A stretch of DNA of 40,884 bases from Rhizobiaceae bacterium (GTDB taxonomy: Bacteria > Pseudomonadota > Alphaproteobacteria > Rhizobiales > Rhizobiaceae): assembly GCA_030065115.1 (NCBI GenBank), contig JASJDO010000010.1, forward strand, positions 1 through 40,884, read 5' to 3'. Shown here piece by piece: positions 9,245 through 18,423 of the stretch. Under the pieces are notes generated by a model that was not told the origin of the DNA, did not search any database, and saw only the letters and a list, made by a program, of their open reading frames with translations. The translations under genes and the position numbers were made by a program. Numbering within the stretch: position 1 is the first letter of the stretch; each line of letters starts with the position of its first letter.

Positions 9245-10543
9245 ATGAAAATGATTGTTCGATTTTTAGCCGGTGTACTGATTTCGTTTGTGCTTGTGTT
9301 GCAAGCTCAGGCGAGGGTGGAAATCGATATTACCCAAGGCAATGTGGAGCCGCTTCCCATAGCCGTGACAGATTTTGGCGGCGACTCCGTTGCTTCCGAT
9401 ATTGTGGGAGTGATTAACAACAATCTCCGCAATTCCGGTCTGTTCAAGATCATCGACAAGAATGCCTATATCGAGACTGGTCTGACGTTGAACAAAACAC
9501 CGCGTTTTGAGGATTGGCGAACAATCAATGCGCAGGCTCTTGTGAACGGGCAGGTTTCAAAATTGCCTGATGGGCGACTTCGGGCAGAGTTCAGATTGTG
9601 GGACGTGTTTGCGGGTGACGAACTGACCGGTCAGCGCTATGACATCCAGCCGCAGTTTTGGCGTCAGGTTGCACACATTATTTCAGATAAAATCTATGAG
9701 GCATTAACGGGCGAAAGCGGATATTTCAACACGCGGATTGTGTTTGTTGACGAGTCAGGGCCCAAGAACAAGCGCGTAAAACGCCTCGCGATCATGGATC
9801 AGGATGGCGCGAATGTGAAAACTCTGACGCGCGGCAGTGACCTTGTGCTGACCCCGCGCTTTTCGCCAACGCGCCAGGAAGTCACCTACATGTCGTTTGA
9901 GGGTGGCCAACCGCGCGTCTATCTGTTGCAGATCGAAACCGGTCAGCGTGAGGTGGTGGGTAATTTTCCTGGCATGACATTTTCTCCCCGCTTTTCTCCC
10001 GATGGTCAAAAAGTCATCATGAGCCTTCAGCAAGGTGGCAATGCCAATATCTACACCATGGACTTGCGCTCACGTAGCACGACCCGTCTGACCAACAGTG
10101 CCTCCATTGATACAGCCCCATCTTACTCGCCGGATGGATCGAAAATCGTATTCGAATCTGATCGCGGCGGTGCACAACAGCTGTACGTCATGGGTGCCGG
10201 AGGCGGCGGTGCAAAACGTATTTCGTTTGGTACAGGCCGTTATTCGACGCCTGTTTGGTCCCCACGGGGTGATTTGATCGCCTTTACCAAGCAGTCGGGT
10301 GGAAAATTCCTGATTGGTGTGATGCGACCAGACGGATCCGGTGAACGCATTTTGACCGAAGGGTTTCACAATGAAGGGCCAACGTGGGCACCAAATGGCC
10401 GTGTCTTGATGTTCTTCCGCGAAATTCCCGGTGCAAGCGGTGGCCCGAAGCTCCATTCTATTGATCTGACTGGCTATAACGAACGTCCGATCAATACCCC
10501 AAGCTTTGCTTCTGATCCTGCATGGTCACCGCTGCGTAACTGA
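9245..10543 (+). CDS. tolB: Tol-Pal translocation protein TolB
   Basis: TolB is a periplasmic protein that interacts with Pal and TolA. It has an N-terminal signal peptide ([16 protein letters not shown], cleavage after AQA near residue 24). An N-terminal domain ([13 protein letters not shown] ... [13 protein letters not shown]) is followed by a six-bladed beta-propeller from about residue 165, built of repeats of the form [27 protein letters not shown] and [12 protein letters not shown]. The total of about 432 residues is normal. Starts at TTG 9239, ATG 9245 and ATG 9251 lie in frame; I use 9245, but 9251 gives an equally good signal peptide. pal follows after about 184 bases, suggesting a separate promoter there. 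Confidence 0.96.
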   Translation: MKMIVRFLAGVLISFVLVLQAQARVEIDITQGNVEPLPIAVTDFGGDSVASDIVGVINNNLRNSGLFKIIDKNAYIETGLTLNKTPRFEDWRTINAQALVNGQVSKLPDGRLRAEFRLWDVFAGDELTGQRYDIQPQFWRQVAHIISDKIYEALTGESGYFNTRIVFVDESGPKNKRVKRLAIMDQDGANVKTLTRGSDLVLTPRFSPTRQEVTYMSFEGGQPRVYLLQIETGQREVVGNFPGMTFSPRFSPDGQKVIMSLQQGGNANIYTMDLRSRSTTRLTNSASIDTAPSYSPDGSKIVFESDRGGAQQLYVMGAGGGGAKRISFGTGRYSTPVWSPRGDLIAFTKQSGGKFLIGVMRPDGSGERILTEGFHNEGPTWAPNGRVLMFFREIPGASGGPKLHSIDLTGYNERPINTPSFASDPAWSPLRN

Positions 10544-10727
10544 GTTCGAGTTTGCCGTGCTTTCGTCATATTGGCGTGTTGAACACGGCTTAAAGCGACG
10601 GACTTTTGCGCGATTTGTCGATGCGATCGAAACTTTGGTAAGGGTCTGTTAACCCTAAATTTTGAATGGAAATTAACCTGAACAAGTTATTACTTCGCTG
10701 GTTAAAAGTTTAAAGGAGTGACGAGCC

Positions 10728-11228
10728 ATGCTCGCGTCAAATCCAATTTTCAAGTCACGCGCCATGATTGCCCTGTTTATGGGACTGTCGCTGGCTGCAT
10801 GTGCGAAGAAAGACAATCTTCCGGACAATTCCGGCCAGCTGGGCCTGAACGGCGCTACACCAGGTTCACAACAGGATTTCACAGTCAATGTTGGAGACCG
10901 GGTCTTCTTCGAAACGGATTCATCGATCCTGACGCCTGTTGCGCGTCAGACCCTGGACAAGCAGGCGCAATGGCTGCTGCAATATCCAAACTATCCAATT
11001 ACGCTTGAAGGCCATGCAGATGAGCGCGGCACAAGAGAGTACAACCTTGCATTGGGTGCAAGACGTGCAGCAGCAACTCGCGATTATCTTGCGGGACGTG
11101 GTGTTCCAACGAGTAGAATGCGCACGATATCGTTTGGTAAGGAACGTCCGGTTGCGGTTTGTAATGACATCTCTTGCTGGTCGCAAAACCGCCGTACAGT
11201 AACTGTTCTTGCTGCACCTACCGGTTAA
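10728..11228 (+). CDS. pal: Peptidoglycan-associated lipoprotein Pal
   Basis: Pal is an outer-membrane lipoprotein that binds peptidoglycan and TolB and helps the outer membrane follow the septum. The 166-residue precursor has a lipobox (LSLAAC) with the acylated cysteine at about residue 25. The C-terminal OmpA-like domain carries FETDSSILTPVARQTLD, ITLEGHADERGTREYNLALGARRA and the closing NRRTVTVL motif, including the residues that bind diaminopimelate. An AAAGGAG Shine-Dalgarno lies about 10 bases before ATG 10728. A strong terminator follows, which ends the tol-pal transcript ahead of cpoB. Confidence 0.97.
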   Translation: MLASNPIFKSRAMIALFMGLSLAACAKKDNLPDNSGQLGLNGATPGSQQDFTVNVGDRVFFETDSSILTPVARQTLDKQAQWLLQYPNYPITLEGHADERGTREYNLALGARRAAATRDYLAGRGVPTSRMRTISFGKERPVAVCNDISCWSQNRRTVTVLAAPTG

Positions 11229-11252
11229 GTCAGGCTCAAATGCTGAATTTGT

Positions 11253-11277
11253 AGGCGGCTTTTTGGCCGCCTTTTTC
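11253..11277 (+). terminator. Rho-independent terminator after pal
   Basis: A 6-base-pair all-GC stem, GGCGGC at 11254-11259 and GCCGCC at 11266-11271, encloses a short T-rich loop and is followed by five T at 11272-11276. It starts 25 bases after the pal stop codon. Confidence 0.88.
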
Positions 11278-11372
11278 GTTATTCACCAAAGTTTGGTCGC
11301 AGTTTTGTTGCTATTTCAGATTACTACGATAGGTTGGCAACAAACATGCAAGCTCAAGAGGGAAGAGAATAT

Positions 11373-12335
11373 ATGAGAACCGTCCTTCTATCGTTAACCC
11401 TTCTGGCGGGAACGGCATTGCCGTCTGTCGCGTCAGAAACACACGCGCCGATCATTCTCGCGCAATCGGGAAATGTCGACTATCGTGTCAGCGTTCTGGA
11501 AGAGCAGATTCGCCAGTTGAACGGTCGAATTGAAGAATTGAACTTTCAATTGCTCGAGATGCAGGAGCGCTTGCGCCGTCAGCAGGAAGACAATGATTTC
11601 CGCCTTCAGCAGATTGAGGAAAGACAAGGCAATCTTGATGCCGGCCGGACGGAAGATACAGCCTCGGTCGATGAAGATGGATTTATCCGCCTGGAAAAGC
11701 CTGAACCGTCTGCATCAGAGCAAACTGCTGTTGATACAGACGGTGCAATTGAGACTGAAACCGCCACACGTACCATTGATGGCGTTGAAATTTATGATGG
11801 TGAAAGCGGAGTTGATACCAACACGGGCGGAACGCTCGGGTCGATCCAGTTCGATGCGAATGGCAATATCATCGATTCAACCATTGGCGAGCCGCATGAT
11901 CTGACCGCGGGCTTGGGACAGAATATTGCTTCGCCGCTGCCAACCGACCCCGATCAGCTTTTTCAACTTGGATATGACCACGTCCAGACGGGGCGCTATC
12001 AGGATGCGGAAACCGCACTCGTTGCCTTTTCCAATCAACACGCGACGCACCCGAGGTTGCCTGAAGCGCGTTTCTGGTTGGGTGAGAGTTATCTCGGACG
12101 AGGTGATTTTCGGATGGCTGCCGATGTGTATCTCGACGTTCATGAGCGGTGGCCGAACGGCAAGTTTGGGCCGCAGTCTCTTTTGAAACTCGGTGTTTCT
12201 GTGGCTGGCCTCAACCAGCGCGAACTCGCATGCGCAACATTCGCAGAAGTGTTGAAAAAGTATCCAGACGCTTCTAGAGTTGTCCGTCGCGCGGTAGCTT
12301 TTGAACAGCGCGCAGCGCAGTGCGCGATCAACTAA
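11373..12335 (+). CDS. cpoB: Cell division coordinator CpoB (YbgF)
   Basis: CpoB is a periplasmic protein that links peptidoglycan synthesis to Tol-driven outer-membrane constriction. I set the start at ATG 11373, which follows a GAGGGAAGAG element and gives a clean signal peptide (RTVLLSLTLLAGTALPSVAS). Next comes the trimerisation coiled coil (RVSVLEEQIRQLNGRIEELN ... EMQERLRRQQEDNDFRLQ). A long acidic linker rich in Asp, Glu and Thr follows. The C-terminal TPR domain starts at about residue 190 (DQLFQLGYDHVQTGRYQDAE ... RLPEARFWLGESYLGRGDF ... PQSLLKLGVSVAGL). Only the first in-frame ATG, 39 bases upstream, competes, and it would spoil the signal peptide. Confidence 0.93.
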   Translation: MRTVLLSLTLLAGTALPSVASETHAPIILAQSGNVDYRVSVLEEQIRQLNGRIEELNFQLLEMQERLRRQQEDNDFRLQQIEERQGNLDAGRTEDTASVDEDGFIRLEKPEPSASEQTAVDTDGAIETETATRTIDGVEIYDGESGVDTNTGGTLGSIQFDANGNIIDSTIGEPHDLTAGLGQNIASPLPTDPDQLFQLGYDHVQTGRYQDAETALVAFSNQHATHPRLPEARFWLGESYLGRGDFRMAADVYLDVHERWPNGKFGPQSLLKLGVSVAGLNQRELACATFAEVLKKYPDASRVVRRAVAFEQRAAQCAIN

Positions 12336-12363
12336 CCCAACCGACTGCGTCAGGAATTGTAAC

Positions 12364-13698
12364 TTGGTTCGACAGTCTTTCGACCTTGATCATATCTTTA
12401 CAGGACTATCCAGGCACGAAACCCTGATTGTGGCTGTGTCCGGCGGCAGTGACTCCATCGCTTTGCTTATGCTTGCGTCCGCTTGGGCGCAGCGTGCTGA
12501 TGTGGATTTACAGGTTGTGACAGTCGACCATGGATTGCGTCCGGAAGCGGCTGCAGAGGCGGCGTTTGCTGCAAGTGTCAGTGAGGGGTTGGAACTGCCG
12601 CATATCACACTCGCTTGGGAAGGTGTAAAGCCGTCGACTGGCATATCCAGTTCAGCGCGCAATGCGCGTTACAGGTTGATGGAACAGTTCGCAAAAGACA
12701 TCGATGTACCGGTCATACTGACAGCACATACCGCGGATGATCAGGCGGAAACGGTTTTGATGCGGAACTCCCGAAACACGAGTTACTCGCAAGGGCGAGG
12801 GCTGTCTGGGATGGCACGTGTGACGCGCCTTCCTGCTGGCACGCAACTTGTCAGGCCGCTGTTGAACATTACGCGTGCAGAATTGCGAAGCTATCTCGCG
12901 GAACTCAATCAAAGCTGGGTCGAAGATCCCAGCAATCATGACGAGGCTTTCGAGCGGGTGAGGATTCGAAAGATTGTCGATGGTGACAAAGACCTGATTT
13001 CCGGCGTCGGTCGTTTTGCCCAACTTTGCGGGCGCGAACGCGCTGTCATCTCCAAGGATGTGTCCCGCGTTCTGTATGAACATTTGCTTGTTCAACAAGG
13101 GCCTGTCTTTGAATTGGATTTGGCAATTTTGAAGCAGCAACCCAAACCTCATCAGGTTTTGATTTTGCAGATCCTGGCTGCTTTGGCCGGTGGCGGGGAC
13201 TATCTTGTTCCGCAGGCCAGCATAACCCGGTTCTTTGATTTTCCGGATGAAGCGCGCATGACAATGGGTAATTCCATTTTTGAGCGTCACGCTGCAGCCG
13301 TCCGGGTTTATCGTGAGCAACGGAATTTACCGGGTTTCCTGATCGCGCCCGGTGAAAAGGCGATCTGGGATGGGCGCCTGAAAATAACTAATGATAGTTC
13401 AATCACGTATTTTTGTGGGCCCATGGATGCGACAAGAATGCAGGAACTCGAAAAACAGATGGTTGAGCGCATTCCGGTACGTCCAAGAGCTGCTTTAGGC
13501 AGTACGCCGTTTATGAACGGGGACGGCGATGATATGTTTCTGCCATTTGTGAAAGGGTTTTCAGTGCCTTCTGGCTTATCACTTTCAATTGTTTGTCCGG
13601 CAATTGAGGCGTTTTGTCCGGAAACTGATTTTCCGCTTCTGGATGTGGTAAAGCTGGTGCGCAGGCAGTTATCAGATCTGGTGATGCACAAATTTTGA
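12364..13698 (+). CDS. tilS: tRNA(Ile)-lysidine synthase TilS
   Basis: TilS converts cytidine 34 of tRNA-Ile(CAU) to lysidine, an essential modification that switches the codon read from AUG to AUA. The PP-loop ATPase signature VAVSGGSDSIALL is near residue 25, followed by VDHGLRPEA, LTAHTADDQAETVLMR and the family motif RPLLNITRAELRSYL with VEDPSNHDEAFERVRIR. I chose a TTG start at 12364 because AGGAA at 12352-12356 sits 7 bases before it. The frame is open back to a TTG at 12301, overlapping cpoB, but that region looks non-native. The start codon is therefore uncertain while the gene is not. It is followed by ftsH, the usual alphaproteobacterial order. Confidence 0.92.
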   Translation: MVRQSFDLDHIFTGLSRHETLIVAVSGGSDSIALLMLASAWAQRADVDLQVVTVDHGLRPEAAAEAAFAASVSEGLELPHITLAWEGVKPSTGISSSARNARYRLMEQFAKDIDVPVILTAHTADDQAETVLMRNSRNTSYSQGRGLSGMARVTRLPAGTQLVRPLLNITRAELRSYLAELNQSWVEDPSNHDEAFERVRIRKIVDGDKDLISGVGRFAQLCGRERAVISKDVSRVLYEHLLVQQGPVFELDLAILKQQPKPHQVLILQILAALAGGGDYLVPQASITRFFDFPDEARMTMGNSIFERHAAAVRVYREQRNLPGFLIAPGEKAIWDGRLKITNDSSITYFCGPMDATRMQELEKQMVERIPVRPRAALGSTPFMNGDGDDMFLPFVKGFSVPSGLSLSIVCPAIEAFCPETDFPLLDVVKLVRRQLSDLVMHKF

Positions 13699-13749
13699 TG
13701 AATCTGCGATAATCAGGGCAGTTTGTCGCTATTTTTTGTTTGCGTTTAC

Positions 13750-13778
13750 CTTGGAAAACGAAGCTTGCAATCCTATTT
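13750..13778 (+). promoter_or_regulatory. Candidate heat-shock (RpoH) promoter for ftsH
   Basis: CTTG at 13750-13753, an 18-base spacer, then CCTATTT at 13772-13778. This matches the alphaproteobacterial heat-shock consensus CTTG-N17/18-CYTATNT. It lies about 58 bases before the ftsH start, and ftsH is a classical RpoH target. The sigma factor gene itself is in this window at 26315-27217. Confidence 0.6.
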
Positions 13779-13835
13779 TGAAATTACAGTAGTGGTCTGC
13801 TAAAAGAACGACCATCATTTATCGGGACAATTTCC

Positions 13836-15764
13836 ATGAATTCGAATTTCAGAAATTTGGCGCTTTGGGCAATTATTGGGTTGATGCTGATTGCATTGTT
13901 CAATCTGTTCCAGAACCCAACTGCACAAGGTCAATCGAACTCGATTGCGTACTCGAAGTTTCTACAGGATGTCGATAACGGCCGGGTGAAATCCGTGACT
14001 ATTGCGGGTAAGCAGATTCGTGGTTCATATTCTGACAGTTCCGGTCAGTTTGAAACCTATGCGCCGGAGGACCCGGAGCTTGTTGGCAAGCTGGAAGCCA
14101 AGGGCGTGGAGATTGAAGCAACTCCTCCAAACGAAGGCTCTTCGGTTCTTGGGTTCTTTATCAACTGGTTGCCGATGTTCATCATTCTTGGTGTCTGGAT
14201 TTTCTTCATGCGTCAGATGCAGGGTTCCAATCGCGGAGCGATGGGCTTTGGCAAGTCAAAGGCAAAGCTTCTGAATGAAGCACAAGGTCGTGTTACATTC
14301 GAAGACGTTGCAGGTGTCGATGAAGCGAAGTCTGATCTGGAAGAGATTGTCGACTTTCTCCGAGACCCGCAGAAGTATCAGCGTCTAGGCGGAAAGATCC
14401 CGCATGGTGTTTTGCTTGTTGGCCCTCCGGGTACTGGTAAGACATTGCTGGCACGTGCTGTTGCAGGTGAAGCAAATGTGCCGTTCTTTACAATTTCCGG
14501 CTCCGATTTCGTAGAAATGTTTGTAGGCGTCGGCGCAAGCCGTGTTCGTGACATGTTTGATCAGGCAAAGAAGAATGCGCCGTGTATCATTTTCATCGAC
14601 GAAATCGATGCGGTTGGTCGCCATCGTGGCGCAGGTCTTGGCGGTGGTAACGATGAACGTGAGCAAACTCTCAACCAGTTGCTGGTTGAGATGGACGGCT
14701 TTGAAGCCAATGAAGGCATCATTCTGATTGCAGCAACAAACCGTCCGGATGTGCTTGATCCTGCGCTTCTGCGCCCTGGCCGTTTTGACCGTGAAGTTGT
14801 TGTGCCTAATCCGGATGTTGCCGGTCGCGAAAAAATCCTGAAAGTTCACGCCCGCAAGGTTCCGCTTGCGGACAATGTTGACCTGAAGGTTTTGGCTCGC
14901 GGTACTCCGGGATTCTCAGGTGCTGATCTTATGAACCTGGTGAACGAGGCCGCGTTGATGGCTGCTCGAAGGAACCGTCGTCTGGTAACGCATCAGGAAT
15001 TTGAGGATGCGAAAGACAAGGTCATGATGGGCGCTGAACGCAAAACCATGGCAATGTCCGCTGAAGAAAAAGAACTTACAGCGTATCATGAGGCAGGGCA
15101 TGCCATCCTTGCGATGAATGTTCCGCAAACCGATCCTGTGCACAAGGCGACCATCATTCCGCGTGGCCGTGCGCTGGGAATGGTTATGCAATTGCCCGAG
15201 GGTGATCGCTATTCCATGAATTACACCCAGATGACATCGCGTCTGGCGATATTGATGGGTGGCCGGGTTGCTGAAGAATTGAAATTCGGCAAGGACAGCA
15301 TCACGTCTGGTGCTGCGTCAGATATTCAGCAAGCTACGAAGCTTGCAAGAGCGATGGTCACGGAGTGGGGCTATTCTGATGAGCTCGGCAAGGTTGCTTA
15401 TGGAGAAAACCAACAGGAGGTTTTCCTTGGACATTCTGTTGCTCAATCGAAGAATATTTCGGAAGAAACTTCGCAGAAGATTGATGCTGAAGTTCGTGAA
15501 ATCATCGATACGGCATATGATTCCGCCACAAAAATCCTGAAGAAAAAGAAGAAGGATTGGGAAACCCTTTCTCAAGCCTTGCTTGAATATGAGACCCTGT
15601 CAGGTGACGAGATTACTGACCTTCTCAATGGCAAGCCGCCAAATCGCGATGAGGATGCGGGCAAGCCGCCGACCCGGGGGTCAGCTGTTCCTTCTGCAGG
15701 AGCGGCAAAGAAGAAGGGTGATGGCGAAGCCGATTCCGGCGATATGGAACCCCAACCGACCTGA
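13836..15764 (+). CDS. ftsH: ATP-dependent zinc metalloprotease FtsH
   Basis: FtsH is a hexameric inner-membrane AAA+ protease that degrades misassembled membrane proteins and regulatory substrates. The 642-residue product has two membrane helices (about residues 8-26 and 105-125) around a periplasmic domain. The AAA+ module follows, with Walker A GPPGTGKT at about residue 196, Walker [13 protein letters not shown] and the second-region-of-homology [20 protein letters not shown]. The zinc-binding HEAGH motif is at about residue 418. The C-terminal tail is rich in Lys, Gly and Pro, typical of the family. It stands between tilS and glmM with its own likely heat-shock promoter and a strong terminator. 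Confidence 0.98.
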   Translation: MNSNFRNLALWAIIGLMLIALFNLFQNPTAQGQSNSIAYSKFLQDVDNGRVKSVTIAGKQIRGSYSDSSGQFETYAPEDPELVGKLEAKGVEIEATPPNEGSSVLGFFINWLPMFIILGVWIFFMRQMQGSNRGAMGFGKSKAKLLNEAQGRVTFEDVAGVDEAKSDLEEIVDFLRDPQKYQRLGGKIPHGVLLVGPPGTGKTLLARAVAGEANVPFFTISGSDFVEMFVGVGASRVRDMFDQAKKNAPCIIFIDEIDAVGRHRGAGLGGGNDEREQTLNQLLVEMDGFEANEGIILIAATNRPDVLDPALLRPGRFDREVVVPNPDVAGREKILKVHARKVPLADNVDLKVLARGTPGFSGADLMNLVNEAALMAARRNRRLVTHQEFEDAKDKVMMGAERKTMAMSAEEKELTAYHEAGHAILAMNVPQTDPVHKATIIPRGRALGMVMQLPEGDRYSMNYTQMTSRLAILMGGRVAEELKFGKDSITSGAASDIQQATKLARAMVTEWGYSDELGKVAYGENQQEVFLGHSVAQSKNISEETSQKIDAEVREIIDTAYDSATKILKKKKKDWETLSQALLEYETLSGDEITDLLNGKPPNRDEDAGKPPTRGSAVPSAGAAKKKGDGEADSGDMEPQPT

Positions 15765-15788
15765 TTAAGACAACACACTGTTAACCAT

Positions 15789-15826
15789 GAACCGCATTTT
15801 CGAAACCGGAAATGCGGTTCATTTTT
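15789..15826 (+). terminator. Rho-independent terminator after ftsH
   Basis: A perfect 11-base-pair stem, 15789-15799 with 15810-15820 (GAACCGCATTT and its complement), has a 10-base loop. It is followed by A and five T. It separates ftsH from glmM. Confidence 0.88.
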
Positions 15827-15932
15827 GTTGAATGTGTTATATTTTGAAACAGGATGTGAGATTTTTAATCTTTGCAATGTTGTATTCCAGTGCGGGCTGG
15901 AAAAGTCACGGACTTTGACGAGGGTAGAGTAG

Positions 15933-17279
15933 ATGGCACGAAAGTATTTTGGCACGGACGGTATCCGGGGTGCTGCCAACAGTTTTCCAATGACGGCTGA
16001 AATTGCCATGAAAGTGGGATTGGCTGCCGGCGTTGCGTTTCGCCGCGGAGATCATCGACATCGTGTGGTCATTGGCAAGGATACACGTCTCTCTGGCTAT
16101 ATGATTGAAAATGCGCTTGTCGCCGGATTTACCGCAGCTGGTATGGATGTGTTCCTTCTTGGGCCCCTGCCAACGCCTGCAGTTGCGATGCTTACCCGTT
16201 CCATGCGGGCGGATATCGGCGTCATGATTTCGGCATCACACAATGCGTTCACCGACAATGGTATCAAATTGTTTGGTCCAGATGGCTTCAAGCTTTCCGA
16301 TAGTATCGAAGAGAGTATCGAGAGCCTCATCGATGAAGATCTGTCTCAACAAGTGGCTACATCCAAGGATATCGGGCGGGCGACACGTCTTGAAGGCGTG
16401 CACGCGCGTTACATAGAATATGTAAAGCGGACCCTGCCGCGTGAAATGACTTTTGAAGGTCTGCGTGTGGTTATGGACTGCGCGAATGGTGCTGCTTACC
16501 GCGTTGCGCCCGAAGCCCTTTGGGAGCTGGGTGCGGAAGTTGTTGAAATTGGTGTCGAGCCAAATGGGACCAATATCAATCAGGATTGCGGGTCCACCTC
16601 AACGGGCCAGGTTCAGCGAAAAGTCAAGGAAACCAGAGCTGATATTGGTATTGCTCTAGATGGCGACGCCGATCGCGTTATCATCATTGACGAAAATGGC
16701 TGTGTCATTGATGGCGATCAAATCATGGCAGTCGTTTCAGAACACTGGAAAAATCAGGATCGTCTATCGGGTGGCGGTGTTGTTGCAACGGTTATGTCCA
16801 ATCTTGGACTTGAGCGTTTTCTTCAGTCGCAAGGCTTGAATCTGGCACGCACAAAAGTTGGTGACCGCTATGTGGTCGAACACATGCGGGCTCATGGGTT
16901 CAATCTGGGTGGTGAACAATCCGGTCATATGATCATGTCGGATTTTGCAACCACTGGCGATGGCCTTGTTGCTGCATTGCAAGTCTTGAGCGTGGTAAAA
17001 TCTACCAACCGGCCTGTAAGCGAGGTATGTCGCAAGTTTGAGCCTGTTCCGCAGATTTTGACGAATGTACGTTTCAGCGATGGCAGGCCTCTGGAAGTTG
17101 ACGAGGTGCAGGAAGCAATCCGCGATGCAGAAGCCCAACTTGGCAATAGTGGACGGCTGGTAATCAGAGAGTCTGGCACCGAACCGCTGATCAGGATCAT
17201 GGCGGAAGGCGATGATCACATGCTCGTTGACAGTGTGGTGAATGAAATTGCAACTGTTGTTAAGCGAGCGGCAGCCTGA
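15933..17279 (+). CDS. glmM: Phosphoglucosamine mutase GlmM
   Basis: GlmM interconverts glucosamine-6-phosphate and glucosamine-1-phosphate on the way to UDP-GlcNAc, the precursor of peptidoglycan and lipid A. The 448-residue product shows the N-terminal YFGTDGIRG motif. The phosphoserine loop MISASHNAF has the catalytic Ser at residue 102, as in E. coli GlmM. The magnesium-binding DGDADR and the C-terminal sugar-phosphate loop [14 protein letters not shown] are also present. The ATG 15933 start follows a purine-rich stretch. It ends the tilS-ftsH-glmM run and is followed by a terminator. Confidence 0.98.
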   Translation: MARKYFGTDGIRGAANSFPMTAEIAMKVGLAAGVAFRRGDHRHRVVIGKDTRLSGYMIENALVAGFTAAGMDVFLLGPLPTPAVAMLTRSMRADIGVMISASHNAFTDNGIKLFGPDGFKLSDSIEESIESLIDEDLSQQVATSKDIGRATRLEGVHARYIEYVKRTLPREMTFEGLRVVMDCANGAAYRVAPEALWELGAEVVEIGVEPNGTNINQDCGSTSTGQVQRKVKETRADIGIALDGDADRVIIIDENGCVIDGDQIMAVVSEHWKNQDRLSGGGVVATVMSNLGLERFLQSQGLNLARTKVGDRYVVEHMRAHGFNLGGEQSGHMIMSDFATTGDGLVAALQVLSVVKSTNRPVSEVCRKFEPVPQILTNVRFSDGRPLEVDEVQEAIRDAEAQLGNSGRLVIRESGTEPLIRIMAEGDDHMLVDSVVNEIATVVKRAAA

Positions 17280-17304
17280 AGAAAAGTCAAAAATCAAGCA
17301 AAGT

Positions 17305-17329
17305 AAAAGGCCCCGATGGGGCTTTTTTT
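17305..17329 (+). terminator. Rho-independent terminator after glmM
   Basis: A short GC stem with a GAT loop (AAGGCCCC and GGGGCTTT around 17307-17325) is followed by a run of T to 17329. It lies 26 bases downstream of the glmM stop. Confidence 0.85.
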
Positions 17330-17346
17330 GTAAGTAAATTAGGCAA

Positions 17347-17404
17347 TTAACTTTTCCTTAAGGTTCAAATTTAACCTTAATAAACACGGTTAAGGGCGTT
17401 TTAA
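17347..17404 (+). promoter_or_regulatory. Two exact CtrA boxes before the Omp25-like gene
   Basis: TTAA-N7-TTAA occurs exactly twice: 17347-17361 (spacer CTTTTCC) and 17390-17404 (spacer GGGCGTT). The second continues into TTAACCAT. These are full matches to the CtrA recognition sequence, 43 bases apart, and lie about 76-133 bases upstream of the start of the barrel gene at 17480. The region also holds two further TTAA half-sites between them (17371 and 17377). Confidence 0.7.
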
Positions 17405-17479
17405 CCATTCTGCTGCATTCTCCTCTCAGGCTGAAAGTTTTAAAGCGCCATTCGGGCGGTTCGCAGAAAGGAAGTTGTT

Positions 17480-18355
17480 ATGCGCAGCTTGAAAAATTTG
17501 TCTTTAGTAACTGCTGCACTCCTGGCATCATCGGCTATGGCTCAGGCAGCGGATTTGATTCCGGCTCCAGTTGAAGAATTGCCGCCAGAAATTTCACATG
17601 TCTCTCCCGTAGTTGGGGGATGGTATATCCGCGGCGATATTGGGTACGCTTCGGTCAAACTTGAATCTGATACAAGGTTTTTCCAGGGCCCAAGCCAAAC
17701 CGGCGTAATTGTAGGGTCTTCTGACAACGATGAAACCTGGTTTCTTCAAGGTGGTATCGGTTATCAGGTAAATGACTATCTGCGTGTCGATGCAACGCTT
17801 GCATATTATGATGATGCAGATGCATCCGGTACCTCAGGTCAAAACGCTCAGTGTAACTTTGCACCGCTTGGTACACTCTGTAACTTCAACGACGACCAGG
17901 AATTCTCCCAAACCGTTTTGATGGCGAACGCCTATGTTGATCTTGGAACCATAAGCGGATTTACCCCTTATGTAGGTGCCGGTATCGGTGGCGCTCATAT
18001 TGACTACACCAATCTTCGCAATACCCAGGAATGTCTTGATCCATTAACAGCGCCTCCAGGGGTTTGTGGTCTTTCTGAAGAACATCGAGGTGAAGCACAG
18101 TGGCGCTTTGCTTGGGCACTGCACGCAGGTGCATCTTATGATGTCAACTGCCGAACAAAGATTGATGCTGGTTACACCTTTACCCGCATCGAAGGCGGTC
18201 GTGCTTTCGGATTTACGTCAGCAAGTGGCTTCTCTGGCACTCAAGGTTTCGACCAAGGTATTGATAGCCATTCTGGCCGTATTGGTCTCCGCTACGCCTT
18301 GAGCGATGCAGGATGTGGCGTGCCACCAGTTGTTCCACCAGTCGTCTACAAATAA
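17480..18355 (+). CDS. Outer-membrane beta-barrel protein, Omp25/Omp31-like (first copy)
   Basis: A 291-residue precursor. The signal peptide (NLSLVTAALLASSAMAQA) is cleaved before ADLIPAP, a typical Rhizobiales Omp25-type start. The mature chain alternates polar and hydrophobic residues and has barrel-strand patterns such as GWYIRGDIGYASVKL, YLRVDATLAYYDD, ISGFTPYVGAGIGGAHIDY, CRTKIDAGYTFTRIEGG and GRIGLRYAL. Cysteines in the loops (CNFAPLGTLCNF) may form disulfides. It ends in an unusual proline/valine tail (VPPVVPPVVYK) beyond the last strand rather than in an aromatic residue. Two CtrA boxes precede it. Function is probably structural (outer-membrane stability); no transport role is visible. 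Confidence 0.85.
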   Translation: MRSLKNLSLVTAALLASSAMAQAADLIPAPVEELPPEISHVSPVVGGWYIRGDIGYASVKLESDTRFFQGPSQTGVIVGSSDNDETWFLQGGIGYQVNDYLRVDATLAYYDDADASGTSGQNAQCNFAPLGTLCNFNDDQEFSQTVLMANAYVDLGTISGFTPYVGAGIGGAHIDYTNLRNTQECLDPLTAPPGVCGLSEEHRGEAQWRFAWALHAGASYDVNCRTKIDAGYTFTRIEGGRAFGFTSASGFSGTQGFDQGIDSHSGRIGLRYALSDAGCGVPPVVPPVVYK

Positions 18356-18423
18356 TTCAGGTTTGGCGGGGCGTTTGGTCCCGCCAGCCCATGTTTCAAC
18401 CCGGATAATACGGAAAAAGTATC

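Noticed and set aside
12652-13320. A 222-codon open frame antisense to tilS
   Set aside because: Shadow of the real gene; low-quality composition and no start signal.
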